Origin: Patagioenas fasciata
Lineage: Eukaryota > Chordata > Aves > Columbiformes > Columbidae
Reading direction: 5' to 3'
Assembly: GCF_037038585.1 (NCBI RefSeq)
Contig: NC_092526.1
Span: forward strand, 35,663,501 to 35,727,500
DNA: 64,000 bases
Under the pieces are notes generated by a model. That model ran no database searches and had not been told where the DNA came from. It was given only the letters and a program-made list of their open reading frames with translations. Shown piece after piece: positions 11,036 to 23,300 of this stretch (position 1 is the first letter of the stretch; every line of letters starts with the position of its first letter). A program made the translations under genes and the position numbers.

Positions 11036-13839
11036 ATCAGGCTCAGCAGTGGGCAATAGCTCCTGACAACAGGGTTTCTCCACTGAGGCAGCACGCACCC
11101 ACACGCAGAGCCTGGCTAAATATTGGCTCTGAACCCTTTGGTCTCTGCGTAAATGGAGGGCTACACAACATGCTATTTTGTGCAGGAGTCTGGCTAACAA
11201 CAAAGCAAAATGTTAACTGGAAAGAAGCCAAGCACTGATGTAAAGCATACTGATTGTTTTGGTTTTTTTTTACCCCCAACTCAACTTAGCGCTGCTAAGC
11301 CCCCCACCTTCAGCCCCCATTTTCAAAAGGGAGAAAAAAGCCTTCAGCTGCCACTCTCATTTTCCACTAGAGTCACTGATATAGACCAAATAAATAAATA
11401 ATAATCCCCACACACACACCCACAAAAAACCCAATAAATAAATCCAAACCCCAGGTTCCACCCCTTGGGATCTCTTTTCTCGCTGGCCTGCCCCCAGGGC
11501 CACCCCATTTTCACGCAGTTGAGGAACACTGACAGCAAGGAGGGACCAGGGAATGGGGCGTGCGCTGACAGTTCTTCCCAGGGGTGCTTGTAAACTTGGA
11601 GCCCTCACTTGGCTGGGACCACCCAGGCACCGTTTCTGGGGTGGTGAATTCATCCCCCCTCAAAGGGTGACTGCAAAGAGAGGTCTGTGTGGGTTAGCAT
11701 CGTCTTGGCTCTGAGATTTCAGCTAGGGGAGTGTGCATCCCACCCAAGTTTGGGACAGGATGGAGCCCATGAGCCTTTGGGAGCACCCATATGCACTCAG
11801 CTGTATGATCAGGATAAGGAAACATCTTCTATTTACTGCTGATTTGAAGTATAGTGACGAATGGGCCTTTATCAGGGTTGAATAAAGATAAAAATTGTAC
11901 CCAGAAATCACAAGCGATGTGAAAGTGTTGTTGCCCAAGATTTTTGCTGAAACTAATCTTTCACATCACTTGGTCAGGTTTGAGGAGGAAAGCATTGCAG
12001 GTGGTCATTGCAGCACTGGCCAGAAATGCCCTCAGGTATTTTGAATGAATCCTGGCTGGGTTCAACCAAAGCTGGATCTCAAAAACCACACATGACTTCT
12101 GTGTGCTTGGACTTTGGAGATCCCCTTCAAAGTACTCACTGAGAAGAGAGATTACAGTTACAGATGCCAAGAAGCCATGCCCACCACCCAAGAAAGCTTC
12201 ACCAGTGTTTCCCTGGGAGTCCGCGGTGAGCCTCACCTGACCGGCTGACACATGAAATAGTTTGGGAGGAACAGATCCTTTCCTTCATCTTTTTCAGGCA
12301 GACAAAACCTCTTCCAGCAGCTGCTTCCTAGCTGATAGACTGCTGGAAGCCACAAAAGGCAAAAGGAGAGGTCAAACCTGGCAGAATAACTTCTTCCACA
12401 ACCTATTACTTTATCATCCCTGCGTGCTCTCTTCACAATACGTTGAAAAACATGAGTTTATGTCTTATCTTGAACCCTTTTTCCCACTTCTAGCACTAAG
12501 TCAGTAGCCATAAACTGGTCACCTAAACCCCAATAAGAAGAAAATGCCATACATTACCAGCATTTCACCCATGTTTTAATGGAATAATTCAAGCTTATTT
12601 ACATTTTTCAGCTGTATCTTGATGCTTTTTGTGGTTTTGATGCCATTCCAGTTACCTTTGTAGTCTCAGAATTTGTTTTGAGCATGGTAAAGTGCACTCA
12701 GCCCTTTTATGATTTCCTGCCTTGTTTCAGGGCCCTGCACTGAAAGACTTTAGTTGCCTCCTAAATCTTTTTCCAGAACTCTCCTGTCACTTTAAATATT
12801 GGCCAGCATTTTGTTAGCTTCAAGACTTTGAAATAATATCAAAGTAAACCTCAAAGGGAAATAATGCAGTAAAGAGTGAGGTTGGAGCTTAATTCATATT
12901 TAAATAAAGATCTTTCACTTCATCTTGGGTTACTGTGTAAAGTGACTGGGAGCAAATGGAGCTTTTAAAGGCCTTATTCCCCCAGGGGGGTCTATTTTAA
13001 AATGATTGGTGCGCCTACCAGGCAGAGACATGAAATTGCCTTCTCATGAAAAATTCCCTACCATTGGGAAGAAAAAAAAGTTCTTCAGAATCAAGATGGA
13101 CTGTTTCCTCTCTCCTTTCCTGAACAACGTTTCCAAGTGCTGTTCTCTCTCTGCAGGCAGGCCAGGACCATTGTCAAAGACCTTGCAGAAGGAAATAAGG
13201 AACTAAAGACCAATTTGATCAATTTGCAAGTCAAAACATAGTTGCTTGTGAACCACATCTTTTCTGAAATGCAAACAGGAGATAGCCCCCATCACACTTC
13301 CCAAAATGCTAACTTTCAGGAAATAAAGAAGGAACTACGGGCTGGTTTCCAGCAAACCTCAGCACCTGACAGGGATTTGTATAGGACCATAAAGGCAGAT
13401 TTGCAAGCTGACTGCCCAGCACAGGTACCTGTGCAAGAGCAGCCAAGCACACAGCTCTTCTTGACTTTATCTGGGGATCTCCTTTGGAATTCGCCTTCAA
13501 GCTTCATATCCTGCTGCAGTGGAGCAGAAGTGGTGATGGATTTAGCCTTCCACGTACCCTCTGCCTTTATTTCTTATTTCCTATTCAAGCCACAGGAACA
13601 GTGGGCGGGAGGGACAGCTTTTGCTAACGCCAGCAACTCCAGATCTGCCAAAACCCCAAACAAAGGCTGTGAGAAAAATATTTCTGCAGGAAGCATTTGC
13701 TGAAACATGATTCATTGCTTTAAGATAAGTCATATTTCCTCCAGCCAACACTTACAAAAGGGTTAGCCTCCCTCACTCGTACTCCAGCCTGGATGATGGC
13801 TACGAACAGAGCATGTGCTTCCAGCTGAGCGTTTGCGAC

Positions 13840-13881
13840 GCTGGCGTGCTCGCAGCGTGCTCGACGGCATGACACGCCAGC
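13840..13881. repeat. inverted repeat, 9-bp arms, CpG-rich
   Basis: GCTGGCGTG at 13840-13848 is the exact reverse complement of CACGCCAGC at 13873-13881, with a 24-base spacer that is itself CpG-rich. It stands in otherwise ordinary intergenic DNA. No gene is attached to it. Confidence 0.8.
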
Positions 13882-16800
13882 CTAGATTAGCTCTCGTGCA
13901 AAGGTAGTTTGAGGCTGGGGACCTGCACGGTTTCCTCTGGGTGGTTTTTTTCTTATTGTAAGTGTTGTGTGTCCTCCCTGCACCAAGTCACGCTGCTGAA
14001 GGGGACTCTTCTCTCCCACTCAGCTTCATGCCACCACTTCAAGCAGCATTGTTTTCAGCTCGGGTCTGACATCCCTGCCTCTGTCCCTGTGGCTTTTTCA
14101 CCAGCTACTACAAACAATGGGTTCCGTGGGTCATTCGCAGTTCATCACGTCTTTGAGTTGTCTGGGTAGTTACTTGAAAAAAAACACTCCTGCTTCGCAC
14201 ATGGCTGCAAGATACATAATGAAATTTCCTAACATCCCTTATTTCAGAAACTTCTTTCAAGAGTGGCCTGCCAGACTGCAGCTTGCTTTCCCAAATTAGT
14301 GATCTGGTGGAAACTCAGCAGGAACTGGGCGAGGGACCAGCTGGCCTGGTCGTGGCAACGTGCGAGACAGCGGCTCGTGGAGCACCGTGGGAGGTGGGGA
14401 CTCGCGCCACGATCCCCTGGTCTGCCTGGGTCTGGTGCCAGGGCTTGGCCCAGGCACCTGCACTGCTGTTTTTTGACCCTGACTTTTCTCCTCCCAATGG
14501 CCCTTTGCTTTGTCGTGCATGGCATGAGGAGCTGGCTGAGCATCTTGCTCCCCCTTGCCCCTCTGGGCGCTCAGCAGAGGCTGGGGGTTGTTTGGGGAAT
14601 CTCCATCCAAGCAGCAGGCAGGGCAAGTCCTGGCAGGGTGAAGGACCCAAAACACAGGGCAAGGAGCTCCACAGGCACAACCCCACTCACCATGCTTGTG
14701 TGGCTCCTGCCAAAGCTGGCAGATCCCATCCACCGGGCCAGCCACACGTCTGTCACACCCAGGCGTGAGCCTTGTCCATGGCCAGCCTTGGCTTCTCTTT
14801 AGCCACAACATCCATCCAGTATGAGGGCTCTGGCCTCCATATTTGCTTTTCTTTTCCTCCATCGCTTTCCCCAGGACATCTCTATTCTGCCCCACTGGTC
14901 TCCACCAGACCACCCTTCATCAGAGCTTTCTCTATGCAGCTGTGACAATCACAGCCAGCACCCATTCAGCCCCATGGCCCCCACCCAGCCTCACCAGTGC
15001 CACCTTATCTTCAACAGGCACACGTCACCAGGCCATAGGATCTGGTGGGTTCTGTTGCTCCTGGAGAGCACAGGGACATCTAACCTCAGCCAGCTCCTTG
15101 CAGTTTGGTGGGAGCAATGAGAGCTAAGGAGTTGTGGTCTCCTGGTGGCCTCATAGCATGCCAAGCACCCCAGGTGGGATGCCAGGAGAGAAGCTGCCAG
15201 GAGAGGGGACAGGAGAACACAGGGATGCTCATTGCTGTTCCAGCTCAGAGACGTGTGGATGTGGTTCTGGCTGCACTCGTTTTTTAACAGCTCTGCCATG
15301 AAGGGAAGATAATTTCCTTCCAATTGATTTCCCCCTCCATCTCCCTCCCAGAATACATGAAGTGAGAGGAGCTGGCTGGAGAGATGTTCATGTGAGTTAT
15401 TACCTGGCTAGCTCTTCCCGCAGGGAGGTCTCCTTGTGACCCCTTGCTCAGCAGCAATAGGGCTACATCATTGCCATCAGCTACATCCAGGCATTGTGAA
15501 CGGTGCCACTGCCATGCGTCTCTGGGCACATTGCCACAGCCAGGGATATCTGATGGTCCATGGCCCGCTTGCACTGGGGTTCAGGCTTGTTCTTCAGTCA
15601 CCAGTTGCCATCATAGAGCATCCTTGTCTCCTCAGGATGCAAGGACAATCTGAGCTACTGCAGGAGCTTATATCACCTAAAAGCCAGCAGAAAAATAAAT
15701 ATCCATCAAATCTTGAGTCCTAACCTTCACAGAGTGTGGCAGTGGGCTGGGGTGAGATTTGTCCCTTCTGGAGAAACAACACTGATTGCTGCCTTCGGCA
15801 GCTACAGAAAAGGAACCACAAGTGCAAAGGGAGAGAGAGGTGCAGAGGAAGAAGAGGATTAACATGCAGCGCAGAAAGGAAGGTAAGCAAAGACCTGCCT
15901 GCTTTTATGGACTACATGTAAATACCTCAGTCTGGAGGTGGATGGCTCATTCAGGCTTTGCCTTAGACCCATTTTCAATTTATCAAGTGTTATTCTCGGG
16001 TTATAGTTTCATTCATACTAAACTCTGCTTCTCTGCACTGGGACTTCAGCACTGCCATTATAAGCCCATGCTTGTTAATGCTGCATTAAAATAGAATTAA
16101 ATCAACAATGCCAACACTTGTTGCAAATGCTGCTGGAGTGATCTGTTCCTACTAAAAGGAGCAAGAAGATATTTTATGTTATTAAAAATTGCTCTTTCCT
16201 GCTAGTCCTTTGCAAGAAATTCTTCAAAATGTCCATCAGATCTGCAGAGCTCTCACGCCACACATCCCTGCGCCCACCTGGGTGGGATGAGTGAGACCGA
16301 AGCCCTCAGTGGATGTGTCCCTGCCCTATGCTCCAGCTCCTGTCCCGTGCACCATGGTGCAGAGGGACTCCTCTATCAACATCCCCCCTTCCCCACGATG
16401 GATGATATTGGGGTATTAAGCAAGAAAGGTCAGGACACGTAGAGGCAAAAGCTCTCTGAAAGGAGGCTGCAGCACACAAGTCCTCAGCCCTGATGGAGCA
16501 GCCACTCGAGGTGGGATGTGGTGAATCTGGCCCCAGCGCAACAGTGGAGCGCGGACTGGGAACAGCTACCTCTGGTACAGATCTGCTGGGCTGTAATCAG
16601 ATCTTACCCCGCTGCACCTCACGCTGTGACATGTTTATGCGACCAGACCCTTTCCCCTTCGTTAGTATTGGGGTCAGGAGAGGCCAGGGGTCAGGCTCCG
16701 AGCCGATGATTTCACTTCTAAACAAAACCATTGCCTCTTTCTACCTTCCTCCTCAAAGAGCTTGGCTCATAAATTTTCATTTAGTACTACCAAGCTGATT

Positions 16801-19800
16801 TTTTTTTCTCCCCCTACATTCTCTTTAACAAGAAGGATATTTCATTGCCCCAAAACAGAGGGTAGTCACTTATTACCCTGAGTCCCAAGGTATTTTGGAA
16901 GCTTTGGCTGGTATCCTGCTCTTTGCTTCAATTTATGAAGTGCCAGTCAGGACTGCTAGAAAAATAAAGGTGGCAGAGATGTGAAACCTTGTGGCTGTCT
17001 CTCTCTAGGATCAGTAGTTCTGCTGCCTGGTTTTAATGACTCTGTCACTCATGTTCCCACAGAATCAGTGCCCCATTTGACATGCTGAGGGGCTGGAAAG
17101 TGCAAAACCAAACCCCGTTGTCAGAATGCACATGCTCAATTTGCTTTGAAGAGAAAACAAGGAAAAAAAGCAGAAAATGCAGCTGGCTTTCAGGTTGCTG
17201 CTTGCACTCATTCATGTCCTAGAGACCAGCTATAGCTCAGTGTCAAAGAGCAAACCAAACTGCACGAGCCAAAGTACAAAGCATCTGTGTTTCTCCTTGG
17301 GAAACCGCGTGTCCTGTAGAGGAGTGGCGCTTGCTGCAAAACCCCTCTCCCCTCCGCTGCCATGGACAGCTCAGAGTCTCTCAAAAGGTTCAGCCTTTCT
17401 CTTGCTTTACTAATCCTGCGCTCTCTTATTGCACTTTTTCGGTGGTGGTTCTTGGTCCTTGATCATCTAGCAGGACCATCCTGCTTTGAGGAAAGTTTCA
17501 GAGCTCATCTGATGTGGGAAAATAACTTGGCTCCTACCCTACAAGGAGGAGGTGGTTTAGACAGCTAATTTCAAAAGAGGTTAAGGGATTTTGGTGCTTA
17601 AATCAAAGCTGCTTCTGAAAAGCCCATTGGGACAACATGACCCTGCCTGGAGCTGAATGAACTTTCTGTCCCAGAGCTATAGGTTCACATCCCACACAGA
17701 GGGTCATGGTTAAGAACATGTTTGGTGGTTTCAGCTGGGTCTCAGCTACCATCAACCACACTTGAAACAGGACAGATTGAAACCAGTGAGCGATTTCTGA
17801 GCTGTGGGGTCAGACACCTCTGAAATCTCATGACAGCTTTAGGCTAGGGATGCATATCTTCCTGCATCAACCTGGCCAGGAACCAAACTGTTGTGCACGA
17901 TTGCTCAGCAGTTGCTGCAATCCCAGCATAGCCCGATGTTTTTATTCGTGCCCTGGTGAGACATAATCCATGTGAACAACTGCCCATCACAGCCAATGAT
18001 GAACTTGCTAATGACATTACATACAAATCCACCCCCCAACAAGAAGTAAATGTGTGCAGTTCCTACCTGGTTCAAGTTGGATTATACCCAGCTCAGCCAT
18101 CGCTGCTTTTCCAGCCCACTCTGCCAGAGCTGTTAAGGAAAGTTTCCCTTGACTAGATCATCTTCACATCCCCAGCCTAACTCAGCATGAAGGACGGTGC
18201 CTGTGGGTTGGTGCCATCGTGTGGATACAGCTGCAATGAAGAGGAGGAGATGAGGTGGGAGGAAGAATGATGGGAAAAGGACAAATCTGGCATTGTCCAA
18301 GTCAGGGTCTAAGCCTAGTTCCTTCCTAGTGATACCAATGGGCTTAAGTGGGATCATGCTGCTTCCTCCAGCAGGTTGGATGAATATAATAACAACAAAA
18401 ACACGTGTCACCTGCACCTTATCTACCCTAGAACATCTCCAGGTGCCGACAGCAGATCTTCAGACGGAGTTTTCCCAGATGATGCCCTAATGAAAGCAGC
18501 AGCAGTTGAGATTAAGATCTCTGCTATGCTCGAAAGGCTGAGAAGCTGAAACAGTGCTGCAAGTGATACTCAGTCTACCTTATTCAGGCTTTTACGTTTG
18601 GAAGTGGGGCTGGAACACACTCACGCATGTATCATCCCCTCCAGGATCTCCAGGACTGTCTGATCTACCAACACAAACATACTGTTGAACCTGAAGGAAA
18701 ATCAGGCTGTGGATTTTGGCTAATGTCAGAGGGTGGGTTCCTTGCTCTGGGCTCGTATCCTGTCCTGGAAGTCACACAGTCCCCAGCCTCCAAGTCTCTT
18801 GCAAAATTGAAAAGCAATCCCAGCCCAGGATAAAAATAAAGGGTCCATGGGGCCCTGTCACTCTCGGGTCAACTGATGCAGTGGACGTGCAACCAAGCTC
18901 CTTCATGTAATTTTTCCACCGCCTTTTACAGGCTGGATCTGAAACAGAGCCAAATGACGAGCAGGGGGGATAACGAATCGTGAGGCTGGAGCTTCCTTTG
19001 TACAGTCAAAATCCCAAGCCAAGTCCTGCTGGCTGGGATGTTCCTGTTATCTTGCAGAATAAAGCGCTGAAATCTGATGGGTTCCTTCCAAAACCCCATC
19101 CGCTCTGATGGAGAGCAACCTGTCCCGACTCAACGCTTCACTCCTTCTGGGGCGAGGACTGGGGGACAAGCTGGGTTCCTACAAGGAGAGGAAGTCTGTG
19201 AAGACCCTGTCCAGGCACTGCTCAGCCTCCGTCTCTTTGGGGGAGGCAGTTGTGTCTCCGTACTGACCTCTGCACCTCCCACACATGCCCTGTGCCTGTC
19301 CACCCTTGTCATGTTTTTGGCTCCTCTCAAGTTCATGCTGCCAAGGTCTTTGCAGAGCACTCGTAGCACTGGAGCAGAGTGACTTCCCACCCTCAGGCAT
19401 GTTGTGTCTGCCAGGATGGCTCTGGTGGAGCTCTGGATCTTGACTGTGGAAGAGCTGGTCCTTGGGGAGCTCCTTGGACAAGGTGTGAGGGACACGCAGG
19501 TGGCCGTCACTCAACTCTGAGCGCCTGGACAACCCGTTGGTCGGACCACCAGCCTGCGGGTGCAGGTGGGATCTCATCTGGTGATCCATCACAGCGCATC
19601 CATCTTTAGCTAGCTGGCGCCCTGTTCCAGCTGAGTTTTGCAGCACGTCCATGACTGCATCCAAGATTCCTTAATGACCCAACTCCATGTTGCTGTTTCA
19701 GATTAAATTGTTCCCAATGCTATGCATTGTTATTTGGGAAATGTATGAATTTTTCCCATATGTCTTTGACCTATAAAATGAGCATCCCTCAAAACTGAAA

Positions 19801-20342
19801 GATTATTGCCAACTACGATGTGTTTTCATTTCTCGTCTTTAAGCACATTTCATGGTTTGCCAGAACTTTTTAGGAGGTTGAAACTGAAGGCCTTGACTCA
19901 GGAAAGTGCTTCAAACATGTGCCAAAGAGGACTTATGCGCACACTTGCATCTAAGCACATGCTACAGGCCTGTGCTGGACTAAGATGCTTTCCCAAATTG
20001 GTGCCAAAAAACATCTTCCTCTTCATTAACTCCTAGACTCTCAGATTCTGTCCTCGGCTCTATTGACAATCACCTACAGGTGAAATTTGGCTTGCAGATG
20101 TTCAGCTCCTAGATTGCAGAGAGCAGATAATCATTTGAGGGTTGCAGGCTGGGGCTTTGGGAAGGGGTATAAAGCCAGATTAAGTAGAGGTAGGTGATAT
20201 TTTTTTGGATTGATGTTTTAAAAAATAGATCAATTTGCAGAAATTTCACAGAGCTTTTGGTTTTAACTACAACAAAATCTGGCAAAAAAAACAGGACAGC
20301 ATATTTTAAATGTTTCTAAATGAGAACTCTGAGAGGACTTTG

Positions 20343-20371
20343 ATTATATATATATATATATGTATATATTT
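20343..20371. repeat. (TA)n microsatellite
   Basis: Alternating TA interrupted once by a G, in intergenic DNA. Confidence 0.9.
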
Positions 20372-23300
20372 TACATTTTACAATATAAAATGGTCAATGT
20401 CTAAGTAAAGTATTTCATTTCAGGCTGACTCAAATTTCTTGCCTGACAAAGACTACGTCTCTTGTTTTTTTTTTTTTTTCCAGGTTTGGTTTGCCAGAAG
20501 TTTCCAACATTTCATTTTTCAGTTTATCCCAAATCAGTATTTCAACTGTATGAAATTTTGCTGCTAGAAAAGTCAGTGCTCATATATCTACATAAATCCT
20601 GAGGACTGAAAAACAGAGCTGGGTAAATAAAGAGGGAATGCAGAAGTCGAACTCCAAAGTTTGTCTTTAAGAACTTAGCAGTCATCCAGGAGGAATGCAA
20701 GCTATGGCAGATACCATGGGTATCGAAAGACAAGAGAATCTGTACTCTGCTTCCAGGAAAGAAACATTTAATCATTACAAGGAACAATACGGGATCAGAC
20801 CAGCTCCCCCAAGCTTTCAGCATTCCTACCTGCACCACAAAATCCTCACATCACGCCTCTTCCACAGCACGCCTTTTATCTCAGCAGCACGACTCTCTGC
20901 ATGAAAGAAAACCTACATTCTGTTTCAACACATTTCTAACATAGTTATGCCGTTAAGCCACAGAGCGTGGTTCTCACAGGAGATATCTGAGATGGAGAGT
21001 GGAAGACTGGAGCTTCCCTCTCGCAAGCAGCCCTTGCCTTTTCAAGGTGAGGTCTCCAGTCCAAGATACCAGACAATGAGAGACGCCCTGTAGTGTTTGC
21101 AGCTCCGACTTCATCTCCCCAGACAAGCATTACCCTTGGATGCAAACGGTGGAGTAAAGATGATGCTGGACTACGTGTGAATTAAACCAAATGTTTTTAT
21201 CTCAGCAAGAGAGAGATTGAGCATATTAATTTGGTGAGCCCCACCGTCAGATCTGGTTCCCTGCCTCCCAAGACCAGTCTGAGCATGCAGCTTCAAGACT
21301 GCTCTAAAAGACGCCGACACCACGACCACTGAGCATCCCACCCCTGAGCAGGTGGGAGAGGGAGCTGCTGCTCCAATGTGCATCCCCAGGCAGCGCTTTG
21401 GAGATGGTCTTCACCATGCACAGAGCTTACATCAACAAAGCACCGGGAGCTTTTCCACCCATATGGCTATTATACAATAAGATGGCCAAGAGAGAGGGGA
21501 AAAAATGCCCAAATATTCCTTGTCCTTAAAAAGTTTGGTCACTCCTGAAATCAATTAAAAACTGAGAGACTTTAATAGGGAGTTGAAAGAAGCAGTAGGG
21601 TGGCTCACTTGTTTTTATTCCTATTGTCAAATGGTAAAATTGGTCTCCTATTTTAGGTGTCAAAAGCCTGTGAAGCAAACAAACAAAGACCAAAGCGCCA
21701 ACTTCCCAAAACCCAACCACAGTGAAACATTAATGGACACAAACAAATGGACTTCAAATCTCACACAAAAAAATAAACCTCTCTGAGAAGGACTCTGCCA
21801 AGTTAAGGGGAAAAGAGGTTACAAGCATTTGTGGGAAACAGTGCTAAAAGGGAATGATAAAAGAGACAAAAAAAAAAAGGGAGAAAAGAGCAGAGGGAGA
21901 GAAGACCAGGGCTAGGGCTGTGCCAGTCAGGAGGGATTTGGCCGGATGATGGTTTTACTGCATTTAAATGTGTAAGATATACTTTGATTAATTCTAGTAG
22001 ACTACACCAAAGTCATACTTGTAACTCCCAGCGCACTAATTATGAAGAAGAGGCGGACAGTGACTCATGTTGGAAACTGCCCAACTTCCAAAAGGGGAAA
22101 AAAAAAAAAAAGACAAATCTCAGTGCACAGGCAACCACGACGGTCCCCAGACCCGTGCTGGGAGAAAGGTCGGGGCAGACGTGGCTGCGGGGAAGGGAAG
22201 GACGTCGGTCAGTCTGTTCCCAAGGAAGGCTGGCAGGAGGATGGGGACATAGGGAGAGATGGGTACCAGGATGTGGGGTGCCTCTCTGGGGCTGGGTTTG
22301 CCCTAGCATCTCCCCAGCTGTGCAGCTGTTTCCCCCAGTGCTAAAACCATCACCCAGTGTCACGGAGGCAGGGATGCTGCTGTCCCAGCAGAGATGCCCA
22401 CAGGAAGATATCAGTGAGGTCTGCCCTGGGTAGGGTATTTCTTCTCCTTGACACCCAAAAATCCTTCTGCCAGGTGGTGAAACACAAGCAGGCAGGAGCT
22501 GGGGGATTGCTACATGCCCCTACATCTACCACCACCCTGTCACCAAGCCAGGGTGCTGCTTGGCTTTCAGAGCCAACCCCAGCTGAAGTACTGGAGCCAA
22601 GGTCTTGCAGATACACAGATGAAGCCCACCAGCTCTGGGTTGGATGAAGGCCAGGCCTGACAGGTCACAGAGGGAAAAACAAAGTCACAGACCCCATGTC
22701 AAGCCTCAGGCGTCCCTCTTGGCTCCTGCATGGTGAGGAGCTCCCTCTTCTCCATTCGTTCAAGGTTTAGCAAGAAATGGATGCACACACACACAGATGT
22801 TTGCTTAGCAATGATTACCGCCAGCTCTGAAACATCTCTCAGGGCAACAGGGGAGAAACTAAGGGGGGTCCTTGCCTGATATTTATTATCCCATCCCAGC
22901 TCCATTCTCATCTACTCATTTTTAACTCTCCAAGAAGCTGACAGCATCAGAAACCAAAGCCAGAGCATCAGATTAACAACATCTTTCTTCTCTAGGCTTT
23001 CGGCCACATGTTTGACTTAGTTCAGCTCATGAATAAAACCAAAACCCCATAATCTTACAGGCTTGGGACAGAGGTGGGGAGCTGGGGGAGGAGGGGCACA
23101 GGGACAAGAAATTTAGTGCCTTCTAGCCAATTGTAGTTTAATTTCTTTAGCTTTTTTCTATAAGGAGAAAATATAATTACTTAAAAAAAATATTTAGAGA
23201 GTTTTTTTAAAGAAAGCAAGAAATGAAACAGCAAGGCATGACCCACACCTCCACCACCCTGGCCCAGACTGCAGCTTGGTAATGCCAGGGATGTTCACAT

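Larger units (their letters stand above)
8616..20300. other. intergenic, no gene recognised
   Basis: Stretch between the plus-strand terminal exon and the middle of the window. No frame matches a known family; the longest (for example 205 codons at 14296-14913, minus) lie in GC-rich DNA and overlap other chance frames on both strands. Contents seen: A/T-rich repeat near 9222-9245, possible MIR relic (about 10955-11035), a short CA-rich tract near 11405-11425, and a CpG-rich inverted repeat at 13840-13881. GC-rich patches occur around 14260-14800 and 19080-19620. Confidence 0.7.

Noticed and set aside
14260-14915. Overlapping frames of 161 to 205 codons on both strands
   Set aside because: Same pattern of GC-rich DNA open in several frames at once; no recognisable protein content.
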